Shown one piece after another: positions 15,212-23,846 of a stretch of 64,000 nucleotides of DNA. Position 1 is the first letter of the stretch. Each line of letters starts with the position of its first letter. This DNA comes from Streptomyces sp. BK340 (lineage in GTDB: Bacteria; Actinomycetota; Actinomycetes; Streptomycetales; Streptomycetaceae): contig NZ_VISR01000027.1 in the NCBI RefSeq assembly GCF_007827595.1, forward strand, positions 62,001 through 126,000, in the 5' to 3' direction. The position numbers and the translations under genes were made by a program. Under the pieces are notes generated by a model. It was not told the origin of the DNA. It ran no database searches and saw only the letters and a list, made by a program, of their open reading frames with translations.

Positions 15212-16659
15212 AGGCCGTACTCCTTCCAGCGGCGGTCCACCAGGGCCGCCGTATCCGGGTCGGACTCCACCATGTCCGGCCATCCGCCGTCGCGCGTGTA
15301 GCCCTCCTCGGGCCACTTCTTCGTCGCGTCGATGCCCGCCTTGCCGCCCCAGAACTGCTGGTAGGAGGCGTGGTCGAGGTGGTCGACGGGGCCTTCCGCG
15401 ACGGTCAGGTCACGGGCGTAGTCGGTGTTGCCGAGGGCCCGCCAGGCGACCTCGTGCAGGTCGTGCACGTCGCAGTCGGAGTCGACGACCACGATCAGCT
15501 TGGTGAGGGACATCATGTGGGCCCCCCAGATCGCGTGCATGACCTTCTGCGCGTGCTTCGGGTACTTCTTGTCGATCGAGACGATCGCGCAGTTGTGGAA
15601 GCCGCCGGCCTCGGGCAGGTGGTAGTCCACGATGTCCGGGACGATGATCTTCAGCAGGGGCAGGAAGAAGCGTTCCGTGGCGCGGCCGAGCGGGCCGTCC
15701 TCCGTCGGGGGCCTGCCCACCACGATCGACTGGAGCAGCGGGCGCTTCCGCATCGTCACACAGTCGATCTTCAGCGCCGGGAACGGCTCCTGCGGAGTGT
15801 AGAAGCCGGTGTGGTCGCCGAAGGGGCCCTCGGGGAGCATCTCGCCGGGCTCCAGCCAGCCCTCCAGGACGACCTCGGCGTTCGCGGGGACCTGGAGCGG
15901 GACCGTCTTGCAGTCGACCATCTCGATGCGCTTGCCCGCGATGAACCCCGCGAAGAGGTACTCGTCGATGTCGCCGGGGAGGGGCGCGGTGGAGGCGTAG
16001 GTGACCGCCGGGGGGCAGCCGAAGGCGATCGCCACCGGGAGGCGCTCGCCGCGCCGGGCCGCCACCTGGTAGTGGTTCCGGCTGTCCTTGTGGATCTGCC
16101 AGTGCATGCCGATGGTGCGCTTGTCGTGCCGCTGGAGGCGGTAGAGCCCGAGGTTGCGGATCCCGGTCTCCGGGTCCTTGGTGTGGGTGAGCCCCAGGTT
16201 GAAGAAGGAGCCGCCGTCCTTCGGCCAGGTGAACAGGGCCGGGAGCCGGTCGAGGTCCACGTCGTCGCCGCGCAGGACGACTTCCTGTGCGGGCGCTTCC
16301 TTCACCTTCTTCGGCGGCACGTGCGCCATCGCGCCCAGCTTCCCGAACGCCTCGCGCACGCCCACGAACCCGTGCGGCAGCTCGGGCCGCAGCAGCCCGC
16401 CGATCTTCTCGGAGATCTCGCCGTACGACTTCAGGCCCAGCGCCTTCAGCAGCCGCCGGTCGGTCCCGAAGACGTTCATCGCGAGGGGCATCGCCGAGCC
16501 CTTCACGTTCTCGAAGAGCAGCGCCGGTCCCCCGGACTTCTGCACCCGGTCGACGATCTCCCCGACCTCCAGATACGGGTCGACCTCGGCCTTGATGCGC
16601 TTGAGGTCTCCCTCGCGCTCCAGCGCCCTGAGCAGGGAGCGAAGATCGTCGTAAGCCAT
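15208..16659 (-). CDS. mqnL: UbiD-like decarboxylase of the futalosine pathway
   Basis: A 483-residue UbiD-family decarboxylase, which uses prenylated FMN to remove the carboxylate of the prenylated naphthoate. It begins AYDDLRSLLRALEREGDLKR. It contains NLGLYRLQRHDKRTIGMHWQ, with the residues that bind the cofactor and metal, and the conserved EGPFGDHTGFYTP with the E-x-x-x-D-H catalytic region (about residues 275-287). It lies first in the minus-strand menaquinone block and overlaps mqnP by four bases. The short gap to the divergent small membrane protein gene (76 bases) must hold its promoter. Confidence 0.93.
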   Translation of the reverse strand: MAYDDLRSLLRALEREGDLKRIKAEVDPYLEVGEIVDRVQKSGGPALLFENVKGSAMPLAMNVFGTDRRLLKALGLKSYGEISEKIGGLLRPELPHGFVGVREAFGKLGAMAHVPPKKVKEAPAQEVVLRGDDVDLDRLPALFTWPKDGGSFFNLGLTHTKDPETGIRNLGLYRLQRHDKRTIGMHWQIHKDSRNHYQVAARRGERLPVAIAFGCPPAVTYASTAPLPGDIDEYLFAGFIAGKRIEMVDCKTVPLQVPANAEVVLEGWLEPGEMLPEGPFGDHTGFYTPQEPFPALKIDCVTMRKRPLLQSIVVGRPPTEDGPLGRATERFFLPLLKIIVPDIVDYHLPEAGGFHNCAIVSIDKKYPKHAQKVMHAIWGAHMMSLTKLIVVVDSDCDVHDLHEVAWRALGNTDYARDLTVAEGPVDHLDHASYQQFWGGKAGIDATKKWPEEGYTRDGGWPDMVESDPDTAALVDRRWKEYGL

Positions 16660-16735
16660 GTGTCCCAGTATCTGTCACCCGCTAACCTGGGCCCGCCACC
16701 GGGGCCCACTCACCTGTCGGAAAGAGCGCACACCG

Positions 16736-17050
16736 ATGCTCAGGTATCTGCCGTTCCTGCTGGTCCTGGCGTTGTGGATCTACGCCTTCGTGGACTGTCT
16801 GAACACCCCCGAGGAAGAGGTGCGCCATCTGCCGAAGGTGGTGTGGGTGATCATCATCCTGCTGTTCGGTGAGGTGCTGGTGGGCCCGGTCGCCTGGCTG
16901 GTCACCGGCAAGGTGCGGCGCGCCCCCGAGGCGGGCTCCGCTCCGTCCCCCTTTCCGGGGCGACACCGCGGCGCCGCCGCCTGGGTCGCCCCCGACGACA
17001 ACCCCGAGTTCCTCAAGTCCCTCGACAAGGACGACCCGAAGAGCGACTGA
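16736..17050 (+). CDS. PLDc_N-domain small membrane protein
   Basis: A 104-residue protein with two membrane segments, LRYLPFLLVLALWIYAFVDC and VVWVIIILLFGEVLVGPVAW, spaced by a short EEE-rich loop. This matches the phospholipase D nuclease N-terminal (PLDc_N) family found as free-standing small proteins in Actinobacteria. The tail (about residues 62-104) is polar. Function unknown. ATG at 16736 follows GGAAAGAG. It ends three bases before the LysR gene, so the two probably form an operon. Confidence 0.8.
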   Translation: MLRYLPFLLVLALWIYAFVDCLNTPEEEVRHLPKVVWVIIILLFGEVLVGPVAWLVTGKVRRAPEAGSAPSPFPGRHRGAAAWVAPDDNPEFLKSLDKDDPKSD

Positions 17051-17053
17051 CAC

Positions 17054-17935
17054 ATGGAACTCCGGCTGCTCGTCACCTTCGAGAAGGTCGCCACGGTCCT
17101 GAGCTTCACCCGTGCGGCGGCCGAACTGTCGTACGCGCAGTCCAGCGTGACGAGCCAGATCCGCACCCTGGAGTCCGACCTGGGCGTCGAGCTGTTCGAC
17201 CGGCTCGGCAGCCGCATCAGGCTCACCGAGGCGGGCGGGCGGCTGCTGCCCTACGCCCGGCAGATCATCGAGCTGGCCGAGGAGGCCCGGGCGGCCGTCA
17301 CCGGTGCCGAGGAGCCGTCCGGCACCCTCACGGTCGGCACCATGGAGTCCCTGACCTCCTACCGGCTGCCCCCGCTGCTGGAGTACTTCCACCACCGCCA
17401 CCCGAAGGTGCGGCTCGCCCTGCGGACCACCATCGGCGACGAGACCCGGCGGGCGCTGCGGCAGGGGACGTACGACGTCGGTTTCCTGATGGAGGAGGAG
17501 ACCGAGCATCCGGGTCTGGAGAGCGCGGTGCTCGCGGTGGAGCCGCTGGCACTGGTGGCGGCGCCCGGACACCCGCTGGCCGGACGGCCGGTCACGACGG
17601 CCGACCTGACCGGGCAGGCCCTGCTGGCCACCGAGCCCGGCTGCGCCTACCGGGACCTGTTCGAGCGGGAGCTGACCGCGCTGAAGCCGGTGGAGTTCAT
17701 GGAGTTCGGCACGATCGAGGCCACCAAACGCGCGGCGGCGGCCGGCCTCGGGACGGCACTGCTGCCCGAGGTGACGGTCGCCGCCGAACTCGCGGAGGGC
17801 TCCCTGGTAGGGCTCGGCTGGGAGCCTCCGTTCACGCTTCGCACGCAGCTGGCGTGGCGGTCCGGGAAGCGGCTTCCGGCTCATGCGCGGCTGTTCGTGG
17901 AGCAGGCGCGGCGGCTCGTGGCCGAGCAAGGGTGA
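17054..17935 (+). CDS. LysR-family transcriptional regulator
   Basis: A 293-residue LysR protein: ELRLLVTFEKVATVLSFTRA and AQSSVTSQIRTLESDLGVEL form the winged helix, and FDRLGSRIRLTEAG completes it. The effector domain starts with GTLTVGTMESLTSYRLPPLL. The 3' end overlaps the convergent EamA transporter gene by 104 bases, encoding GKRLPAHARLFVEQARRL on one strand and the exporter's C-terminal tail on the other. A regulator beside an EamA exporter is a common pairing, but these pairs are normally divergent. Confidence 0.9.
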   Translation: MELRLLVTFEKVATVLSFTRAAAELSYAQSSVTSQIRTLESDLGVELFDRLGSRIRLTEAGGRLLPYARQIIELAEEARAAVTGAEEPSGTLTVGTMESLTSYRLPPLLEYFHHRHPKVRLALRTTIGDETRRALRQGTYDVGFLMEEETEHPGLESAVLAVEPLALVAAPGHPLAGRPVTTADLTGQALLATEPGCAYRDLFERELTALKPVEFMEFGTIEATKRAAAAGLGTALLPEVTVAAELAEGSLVGLGWEPPFTLRTQLAWRSGKRLPAHARLFVEQARRLVAEQG

Positions 17936-18779
17936 CCTTCAGGCTCGCCGTCACGATCAGCGGGACGCCCAGCGCCTGGACGAGGCCGATGTGGTGGCCG
18001 TACACCGCCCAGTCCGTCAGCATCGCCACGGCCGGGTAGACGAAGGCGAGTACGGCGATCTTCGCGGTCGGCAGCTGGGCGTAGGCGGCGTACATGAGCA
18101 CGTACATCACGCCGGTGTGGATGAGGCCGAGCCCGATCAGCCAGCCCCAGTCCCAGCCCGTGCCGGCCATCGCGCCGAAGTCGGCGAACGGGAGCAGCAG
18201 CGGGATGCCGACCAGGACCTGGACGAGGGCGATCAGATGCGGGCGCACGCCGGTGATCCGCTTGGTGACCAGGGTGGACAGGCCGTAGAGGAGGGCCGCG
18301 AGCAACGCCTGGCCGATGCCGGTGAGGTAGGCGCCGCCGCCGGTGAAGTCGGCGGGGGTCACGCCGGAGACCAGGATCAGGCCCGCGAAGGCGACGGCGA
18401 TCCAGCCGACGCGGGCGGCGGTGAGCCGTTCCCGGAAGAGGAGGGCGCCGAGGAGGACCACGTAGAAGGGCTGCGTGTGGTAGACCACGGTGGCCACGGA
18501 GATGGACGTGTTCTCGTACGACTGGAACAGCAGCACCCAGTTGAAGACGATGAACACCCCGCCCAGTACGGCGAGTCCGAGGGTGCGCGGGGTGAAGCCG
18601 TGGTCCCGCAGCCAGCCGCGCGCGACGACGTAGCCGCCGAGGGCGAGGGCGCCGAACAGGACGCGGAAGAAGACGACGTCGAAGGGCGAGGCGCCCGATT
18701 CGACGACGAAGACGCCGAGGGTGCCGGACAGCATCATCGCGGTGGTCAGCTGGGCCGTGCCCTTGTGCTCTGAGATCAT
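17832..18779 (-). CDS. EamA-family (DMT) transporter
   Basis: A 315-residue protein with ten predicted membrane segments in two EamA repeats (the first starting LTTAMMLSGTLGVFVVESGA, the second LTGIGQALLAALLYGLSTLV). Drug/metabolite transporters of this type export amino acids or other small metabolites; the cargo is unknown. The last 35 residues are Ala/Pro-rich and non-membrane, and this tail is encoded opposite the end of the LysR gene. The extension may therefore be an accidental read-on. ATG at 18777-18779 lacks a clear ribosome site. Confidence 0.85.
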   Translation of the reverse strand: MISEHKGTAQLTTAMMLSGTLGVFVVESGASPFDVVFFRVLFGALALGGYVVARGWLRDHGFTPRTLGLAVLGGVFIVFNWVLLFQSYENTSISVATVVYHTQPFYVVLLGALLFRERLTAARVGWIAVAFAGLILVSGVTPADFTGGGAYLTGIGQALLAALLYGLSTLVTKRITGVRPHLIALVQVLVGIPLLLPFADFGAMAGTGWDWGWLIGLGLIHTGVMYVLMYAAYAQLPTAKIAVLAFVYPAVAMLTDWAVYGHHIGLVQALGVPLIVTASLKVTLARPRAAAPAPRTAAHEPEAASRTATPAACEA

Positions 18780-19116
18780 GCCCGGAAGCTACGAGCGGCC
18801 GCCGGTACCGGTCCACGGGCTGGTGGGGCGTCCTGCCGATGGGGGCATCGGCGGTGCCGATGGGCGCAGGCCGGACGCCCTCAGGGCGGCCAGACCCGAC
18901 TGCGCCGAGGTGACCAGCTCGCGCTGTTCCCTGGCCCTCAAGACCGTTCGGGGGGGGCCACCGGACCATATGTCCGGATCACGGCGAGTTGGCCAACGCG
19001 GGGCAACAGCCCTGGAACGGCGATGTGCACCCGGAAGCCGTTGCCGGATGAGCAGCCACTGGACCTCGCAGTCCTCGAAGCCGCCCGAAGGGTGACGCGA
19101 CGAAAGTGACGGTACG
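18780..19116. other. intergenic region without recognised gene
   Basis: This 337-base stretch must contain the promoter of the EamA gene. The only structured element seen is CCGGAC-CATAT-GTCCGG (18961-18977), a perfect inverted repeat. Short open frames exist on both strands, but none resembles a known protein. Confidence 0.5.
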
Positions 19117-19452
19117 TCAGTTACCCGGGGCCGGGGTGTGCAGGACGAGGTCGAGCAGTCCCGGGAAGCGCACGTCGAACTCCGCCCGGCGCAGCCGGTT
19201 GACCCGCTTGGGCCCCTCGTCCCGCTGCTCGACGAGACCCGCGCCGCGCAGCACCGCGAAGTGGTGACTGAGGGCGGCCTTGCCGACCGGCACGTCGAAG
19301 CTGCCGCAGCTGCGGGACCACTCGGCGGAGCCGGCCAACTCCCTGACCAGGGCGAGGCGCACGGGGTCGGCGAGGGCGGCGAGCGCGGTGAGGACGGGCA
19401 CGTCGTCGGGGTGGGTGTGCTCCGGGGCGGCGCGGTGACTGCTCGCGGCCAT
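19117..19452 (-). CDS. ArsR-family (HTH_20) transcriptional repressor
   Basis: A 111-residue winged-helix protein: VPVLTALAALADPVRLALVR, then VGKAALSHHFAVLRGAGLVE as the recognition helix, then RDEGPKRVNRLRRAEFDVRF as wing. There is no metal-binding Cys motif (CVC), so it is not a metal sensor. ATG at 19450-19452 follows GGGAGGAC. It is divergent from a quinone-oxidoreductase-like gene, and the region between them carries three copies of GAGTGTTC, almost certainly its operator. Homologous pairs respond to small electrophiles or antibiotics, but the ligand here is unknown. Confidence 0.9.
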   Translation of the reverse strand: MAASSHRAAPEHTHPDDVPVLTALAALADPVRLALVRELAGSAEWSRSCGSFDVPVGKAALSHHFAVLRGAGLVEQRDEGPKRVNRLRRAEFDVRFPGLLDLVLHTPAPGN

Positions 19453-19507
19453 GCCGTCCTCCCTGCTGCCGGGTCCCGCTCGCACGCCTCGAGGGCGGGC
19501 ACTTGCC

Positions 19508-19561
19508 GAGTGTTCGATGAAAATCATACACTCACGAGTGTTCGCTTTTCATTGAACACTC
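19508..19561. promoter_or_regulatory. ArsR/oxidoreductase operator, triple GAGTGTTC
   Basis: GAGTGTTCGATGAAAA (19508-19523) is mirrored by TTTTCATTGAACACTC (19546-19561) with one mismatch in 16. Between them lies a compact palindrome ACACTC-AC-GAGTGT (19528-19541). The whole region is AT-richer than its surroundings and sits between divergent starts, so it should contain both promoters. Confidence 0.75.
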
Positions 19562-19581
19562 TCCCGAGCCGGAGGTACGGC

Positions 19582-20556
19582 ATGCGCGCGGTCGAGTTCC
19601 AGGAGTACGGCGGTCCCGAGGTGCTGAGGGCGGTGACGGCCGAGGTGCCCGAGCCCGGCCCCGGCCAGGTGAGCATCGACGTGGCCTACACGGGCGTGAA
19701 CTTCGCCGACCTGAAGGCCCGCGCTGAGGGCTACCGGGTGCCGCGGCTGCCGTACGTCCCCGGCCTGGAGGTCTCCGGCCGGATCCGCGCACTCGGCGCG
19801 GGTGTCACCGGACTGGCCGTCGGCCAGGAGGTGGCGGCACTGACCGAGGGCGGGGCGTACGCCGAGGTGGCCGTGGCCGGCACGACCACCGTCTTCCCGC
19901 TCCCCGCGGGCGTGGACCTGCGCACGGCGGCCACGCTCCCGACGGTCCTGCCGACGGCCTACGCCCTGATCCACACGGTCGGCCGCCTCCAGCCCGGCGA
20001 GACGGTCCTCGTCCAGGGAGCGGCGGGCGGGGTCGGCACGGTGGCCGGCCGGCTGGCCCGCGCGGCGGGGGCCGGGGCGGTGTACGGCGTGGTGTCCTCG
20101 GCGGCGAAGGTCGCCCACGCCAAGGAGCACGGCTACGACGAGGTGTTCGTCGGCGCCTTCCAGGACCCGGTGCGGCAGGCCACCGGCGGCCGTGGCGTCG
20201 ACCTGGTCCTGGACCCCGTCGGCGGCGAAACCCTGCGCGCGGGCCTCGCCTCCCTCGCTCCCTTCGGCCGCCTGGTCTCCTTCGGCAACGCCGGCTCCGC
20301 CGAGCCGTGGACCGTGGGCCAGCCCGAGCTGTACCCGCTCGGCATCTCGGTGTCCGGGTTCTCCATCCTGACCCTCGCGCGGACGGCCCCGGCCGAGCTG
20401 CGCCGCCTGTCCGAACAGGCCTTCGCCAAGGTGGTCGACGGCACGGTGTCCCTGCCGGTCACGGCCGAGTTCCCGCTGGCGGACGCGGCCGGGGCACACC
20501 GGCTGATGGGCACCCGGACGAGCACGGGGAAGCTGCTGCTCCGCGTGCACGCCTAG
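19582..20556 (+). CDS. zinc-independent quinone oxidoreductase (MDR family)
   Basis: A 324-residue medium-chain dehydrogenase. It starts MRAVEFQEYGGPEVLRAVTA, with the GroES-like fold including GVNFADLKARAEGY. The NADPH-binding Rossmann motif is VLVQGAAGGVGTVAGRLARA (about residues 141-160), and LVLDPVGGETLRAGLA follows. Zinc ligands are absent, as in QOR-type enzymes that reduce quinones or enones with NADPH. ATG at 19582 follows GGAGG. The divergent ArsR regulator and shared operator indicate inducible expression. Confidence 0.92.
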   Translation: MRAVEFQEYGGPEVLRAVTAEVPEPGPGQVSIDVAYTGVNFADLKARAEGYRVPRLPYVPGLEVSGRIRALGAGVTGLAVGQEVAALTEGGAYAEVAVAGTTTVFPLPAGVDLRTAATLPTVLPTAYALIHTVGRLQPGETVLVQGAAGGVGTVAGRLARAAGAGAVYGVVSSAAKVAHAKEHGYDEVFVGAFQDPVRQATGGRGVDLVLDPVGGETLRAGLASLAPFGRLVSFGNAGSAEPWTVGQPELYPLGISVSGFSILTLARTAPAELRRLSEQAFAKVVDGTVSLPVTAEFPLADAAGAHRLMGTRTSTGKLLLRVHA

Positions 20557-20566
20557 GCGTCCCGCC

Positions 20567-22414
20567 TCACGTCCTCGCCCAGCTCTGGGAGGCGGCCCCC
20601 GACCGGCAGGTCGCCTCGGCCACCCCGCCGCCGAAGGCGAGGTCGAGGCAGCCGCCGTCGTAGACGGTGCGCAGGGAGTTGCCGGAGCCCGTCTTCCACA
20701 GGCGCAGGCTGCTGCTCTGGGAGCAGTCGCCGACGAAGACGGCCTGGCCGTTGCCGTTGGCGCTCAGGCAGGCGCCGGTCGACACGTTGATGACCTTGAC
20801 GCTGCCGCCGGAGGCACTGCGGAAGGTCCACTTGGCGGACGAGTCCGAGCAGTCACCGAGGCCCGTGGAACCGTAGACCTGGATCAGGCACTTGCCGTTC
20901 TCGCCGTTCTCGAGCCGGAAGGAGCCCGTGCCGGGGCTGGACGTGGAGGTCCCTCCGGAGGAGGAACCGCCGGAGGAGGAGCCGCCCGAAGAACCGCCGG
21001 AGGAGCCGCCGGACGAGCCGCCCGAGCCGGATCCCTGGTCACCGCCGGTGCCGCCGCTGCCACCGCCCGCCGGACCCGAGCCTCCGGAATCCCCCGAGGC
21101 GCCCGGGGCACCTGAGGCATCCCTGCCGCCACCGGAACCCCCCTTGTCCCGCTTCTTCCTGCCCGCGGGAGAAGCCGACCCCTTCCCGCCCGGCTTCCCG
21201 CTGTCCGACGGGCCCGCGGAGGACCGGCCGGGCGCCGGATCGGCCGACGCGGAGGCGGACGCCCCGGGGGTGCCCGCGGTGTCCTTCCGGTCGGAGCCGG
21301 TGGCGTACGGCAGGAGCTGGAAGGCCAGGGTCGCCGTACCCACGACGACCACGGCCGGCACGACCGCCAACAGGACGCGCCTGCGGCGCCGTTCGCGGGG
21401 CTCGGCCGGCCGCTGCTTCCCGTCGGGCCGTACGACCACCTCGGGCTCCGGCTCGGCCTCCGGCGCCGGCTCGGGTTCAGGATCCGCCACCGTCGCCTCC
21501 GGCACCCGCGCCGCGAACGCCGCCCGGGCGGTCAGCCGTTCGGTGACGGACCCGGGCCACAGCGGGGGCTCCGACGGGCCTCGGTCGGCGGCCAGTTCGA
21601 CGAGTTCGGCGGCGGTGGGCCGGCCCTCGGGATCCTTGTCCAGGCAGGACGCGACGACTGCGGCCAACTCCGCGTCGGCCGCCCTCAGTTCCTCCAGGTC
21701 GGGCTGCTCGTGCACGATCCGGTACAGCACGCCGTGCCCGGACTCGTCACCGAAGGGCGGCCGGCCGCTGCCCGCGAACGCGATCACCGAACCCAGTGCG
21801 AACACGTCCACCGCGCCGGTCGGACGCCTCGCCCCCGAAGCCTGTTCGGGAGACATGTAGGCGGGAGTGCCCACCACCATGCCGGTCCGGGTCAGCTGGC
21901 TCTGCTCGGCGGCCCGGGCCACACCGAAGTCGATGAGGGTGACACCCTCCAGGGTCAGCATGACGTTCGACGGCTTGACGTCCCGGTGCACCATGTCCAG
22001 CTCGTGCACCGCGGCCAGCCCCGCCGCGGCCTCCCGCAGCAGCAGCCACAGCGCCCCGGGCGGCAGCGGCCCGCCGTGCACCTCGACGGCCTCGCGCAGG
22101 GTCAGCCCGGGCACGTACGCGGTGGCGAACCACGGCGGCCGGGCGGCCCGGTCACCCGCGAGCAGCGGCGCGGTCGCTCCCGCGGGCAGCCGGGAGAGGT
22201 TGTCCAGCTCGTGCCCGAAGCGCCGTACGAAGTCCTTGTCCTCGCCCACCACCGAGGGCAGCACCTGTTTGACGGCCGCGTACCGGCCCTCGTGCACGCC
22301 CAGGTAGACCCGCCCCATGCCGCCCGCTCCGAGCCGGCCGAGCAGCGGGATCGGTCCGATCCGCCGGGGATCGCCGTCCTCCAGCGGCTCGACCCCGTTC
22401 TGTTCCCCGTTCAC
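20567..22414 (-). CDS. receptor Ser/Thr protein kinase with ricin-type lectin ectodomain
   Basis: A 615-residue PknB-like kinase. The glycine loop is GRLGAGGMGRVYLG (about residues 26-39), the ATP lysine is in YAAVKQVLP (Lys49), the catalytic loop is VHRDVKPSNVMLT, the metal site is LIDFGVAR and the activation segment ends GTPAYMSPEQ. After an acidic Pro/Glu linker a membrane helix (RVLLAVVPAVVVVGTATLAF, about 335-355) leads to a long Gly/Ser linker (SGGSSGGSSGGSSSGG) and a beta-trefoil lectin domain with CLSANGNGQAVFVGDC and the closing W. The lectin faces outside and may sense cell-wall or extracellular glycans. GTG at 22412-22414 follows GGGGGAGA. Confidence 0.93.
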   Translation of the reverse strand: MNGEQNGVEPLEDGDPRRIGPIPLLGRLGAGGMGRVYLGVHEGRYAAVKQVLPSVVGEDKDFVRRFGHELDNLSRLPAGATAPLLAGDRAARPPWFATAYVPGLTLREAVEVHGGPLPPGALWLLLREAAAGLAAVHELDMVHRDVKPSNVMLTLEGVTLIDFGVARAAEQSQLTRTGMVVGTPAYMSPEQASGARRPTGAVDVFALGSVIAFAGSGRPPFGDESGHGVLYRIVHEQPDLEELRAADAELAAVVASCLDKDPEGRPTAAELVELAADRGPSEPPLWPGSVTERLTARAAFAARVPEATVADPEPEPAPEAEPEPEVVVRPDGKQRPAEPRERRRRRVLLAVVPAVVVVGTATLAFQLLPYATGSDRKDTAGTPGASASASADPAPGRSSAGPSDSGKPGGKGSASPAGRKKRDKGGSGGGRDASGAPGASGDSGGSGPAGGGSGGTGGDQGSGSGGSSGGSSGGSSGGSSSGGSSSGGTSTSSPGTGSFRLENGENGKCLIQVYGSTGLGDCSDSSAKWTFRSASGGSVKVINVSTGACLSANGNGQAVFVGDCSQSSSLRLWKTGSGNSLRTVYDGGCLDLAFGGGVAEATCRSGAASQSWART

Positions 22415-22485
22415 GTCTCTCCCCCTGAGTTCAGCGAGCGTACGAGCCGCGGCCCACCAGGCAGTTCCTACCGGGCAGTACACTG

Positions 22486-22519
22486 TTCTGAAATAAGTTT
22501 CTAGAAAAGTATTCCAGAA
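22486..22519. promoter_or_regulatory. palindromic operator over the TetR start codon
   Basis: TTCTGAAATA (22486-22495) is mirrored by TATTCCAGAA (22510-22519) with one mismatch, around the perfect centre TTTCTAGAAA (22498-22507). The right arm ends on the A of the TetR ATG, so binding would block initiation directly; the transcript may be short-leadered or leaderless. Confidence 0.7.
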
Positions 22520-23142
22520 TGAGCCGCAAACAACAGCGTGGGGAAGCCACCGCCGAGCAGCTCCTCGACGCCGCCCTGCGCGTGTACGCCGAGGCAGGCG
22601 ACCAGGGCCTGACGGTCGGTGCCGTCACCAAGGCGAGCGGGGTCAGCCTCGGCAGCCTCTACCACCACTTCGGCAGCATCGACGGCCTGCTGAACGCGCT
22701 GCTGCTGCGCTGGCTGGGGCGGCTGCTGGACGAACTGGTCGAAGCCCTGCGGGGCACCCGCACCGCCCACACCGGCATCCGGGCGCTGGTCACGGCCTAC
22801 CTGGGCTTCGTCCAGGAGCACCGGGAGGCCGCCCTGCTCCTGCACTCCTCCTACGCCGACCGCGCGGGCATGGCCGACGGCCGGCGCCTGCGCGACGCCC
22901 AGGAGGCCCGCCTCTCCCCCCTCGCGGCCTGGGCCCGGACGTACGTCGCCTCCGGCGAACTCGCCCCGCTGCCACCGGCGTTGATCGAATCGCTGATCCT
23001 CGGCCCGGTGATCGGAATCTCCCGCCGCTGGCTCTCCGGCGTGGACGACGTCGACCTCGACGAGGCGGCGGTGATCCTGCCCGAGAGGATCTGGCGGTCG
23101 GTCGCCGCGGAGCCGAACCGAGAGCCGTACGGGCGCACATGA
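22519..23142 (+). CDS. TetR-family transcriptional regulator
   Basis: A 207-residue TetR protein: ATAEQLLDAALRVYAEAGDQ, then VGAVTKASGVSLGSLYHHFG as the helix-turn-helix with recognition helix. The C-terminal domain is helical with no known ligand motif. There is no convincing Shine-Dalgarno before the ATG, and a 34-base palindrome covers the start, suggesting tight autorepression. It is divergent from the lectin-kinase gene, so the same operator may also affect that promoter. Confidence 0.9.
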   Translation: MSRKQQRGEATAEQLLDAALRVYAEAGDQGLTVGAVTKASGVSLGSLYHHFGSIDGLLNALLLRWLGRLLDELVEALRGTRTAHTGIRALVTAYLGFVQEHREAALLLHSSYADRAGMADGRRLRDAQEARLSPLAAWARTYVASGELAPLPPALIESLILGPVIGISRRWLSGVDDVDLDEAAVILPERIWRSVAAEPNREPYGRT

Positions 23143-23145
23143 AGC

Positions 23146-23194
23146 GGCCGGGCCGGCCCGCCCCCGTCGCGAACGGATGCGGACCGGCCCGGCC
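23146..23194. terminator. bidirectional terminator between convergent genes
   Basis: GGCCGGGCCGG (23146-23156) is exactly complementary to CCGGCCCGGCC (23184-23194), forming an 11-pair stem between the TetR stop and the lectin-like gene stop on the opposite strand. Confidence 0.65.
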
Positions 23195-23217
23195 TGCTCG
23201 ACGCAGCGAACCGCGGA

Positions 23218-23664
23218 TCAGCTCCAGCGCTGGCGCGGGGTGCCCGCGTCAGGAGCGGTGACGACGGCCCCGCTGAGCGCCAGCCCGAGGGTGCGCCCGG
23301 TCGCCTTGTTCTGCAGGTGCCAGCCCGAGGCGTCGTTGCTCTCGTACCACCTCTGGTAGTCGCCGCCGTTGCACGCACCCACGTAGACGGCGCCGTTGCT
23401 GTTGCTGTCGAGGCACTTCCCGGTGAGGTCGTGCTTCATGGTGAAGGCGCCGTCGGACTGCTTGTTCTCGTCCCACTTCATGCTCGCCCCGGTGGCGGAG
23501 GTCGTACGGACCTTGCCGTTGAAGTAGGCCAGGTACTCGCCGTTGCTCTTGCTCTTCCAGGTGACGGCGTGGTCGGCGGCGAGCGCCTGCCCCGTACCCG
23601 CGAAGGCCAACGCCGGGGCGAGGAGTGCCGCCGCGACGAACTTGCCCACCAAACGCTTCTTCAT
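23218..23664 (-). CDS. secreted ricin-type beta-trefoil lectin-like protein
   Basis: A 148-residue exported protein. The signal peptide is MKKRLVGKFVAAALLAPALA and continues to an AxA cleavage site (GQALA-AD, about residue 29). The mature part repeats the lectin pattern GKCLDSNSNGAVYVGACNGG and QRWYES, and closes with TPRQRWS, as in carbohydrate-binding RICIN domains. No catalytic domain is attached. ATG at 23662-23664 follows GGGGAA. It resembles the ectodomain of the nearby receptor kinase at the pattern level, which raises the possibility that both recognise the same glycan. Confidence 0.85.
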   Translation of the reverse strand: MKKRLVGKFVAAALLAPALAFAGTGQALAADHAVTWKSKSNGEYLAYFNGKVRTTSATGASMKWDENKQSDGAFTMKHDLTGKCLDSNSNGAVYVGACNGGDYQRWYESNDASGWHLQNKATGRTLGLALSGAVVTAPDAGTPRQRWS

Positions 23665-23846
23665 GGAGTTCCCCGTTCACAGGTCGAATGTCGTGTCCGG
23701 CGACAACGGCTGCCTCACCTGCGGGCGTACGACCGGTGAGCGGCAAGTGCGCTGCGTGCACCCAGGGGTGACGGCGGCCTGGACGTGCCGAATCGATCAT
23801 TGCGGTCGGTGGCACGCTACTCCGACGCGATCACCCCAGCAATGCG

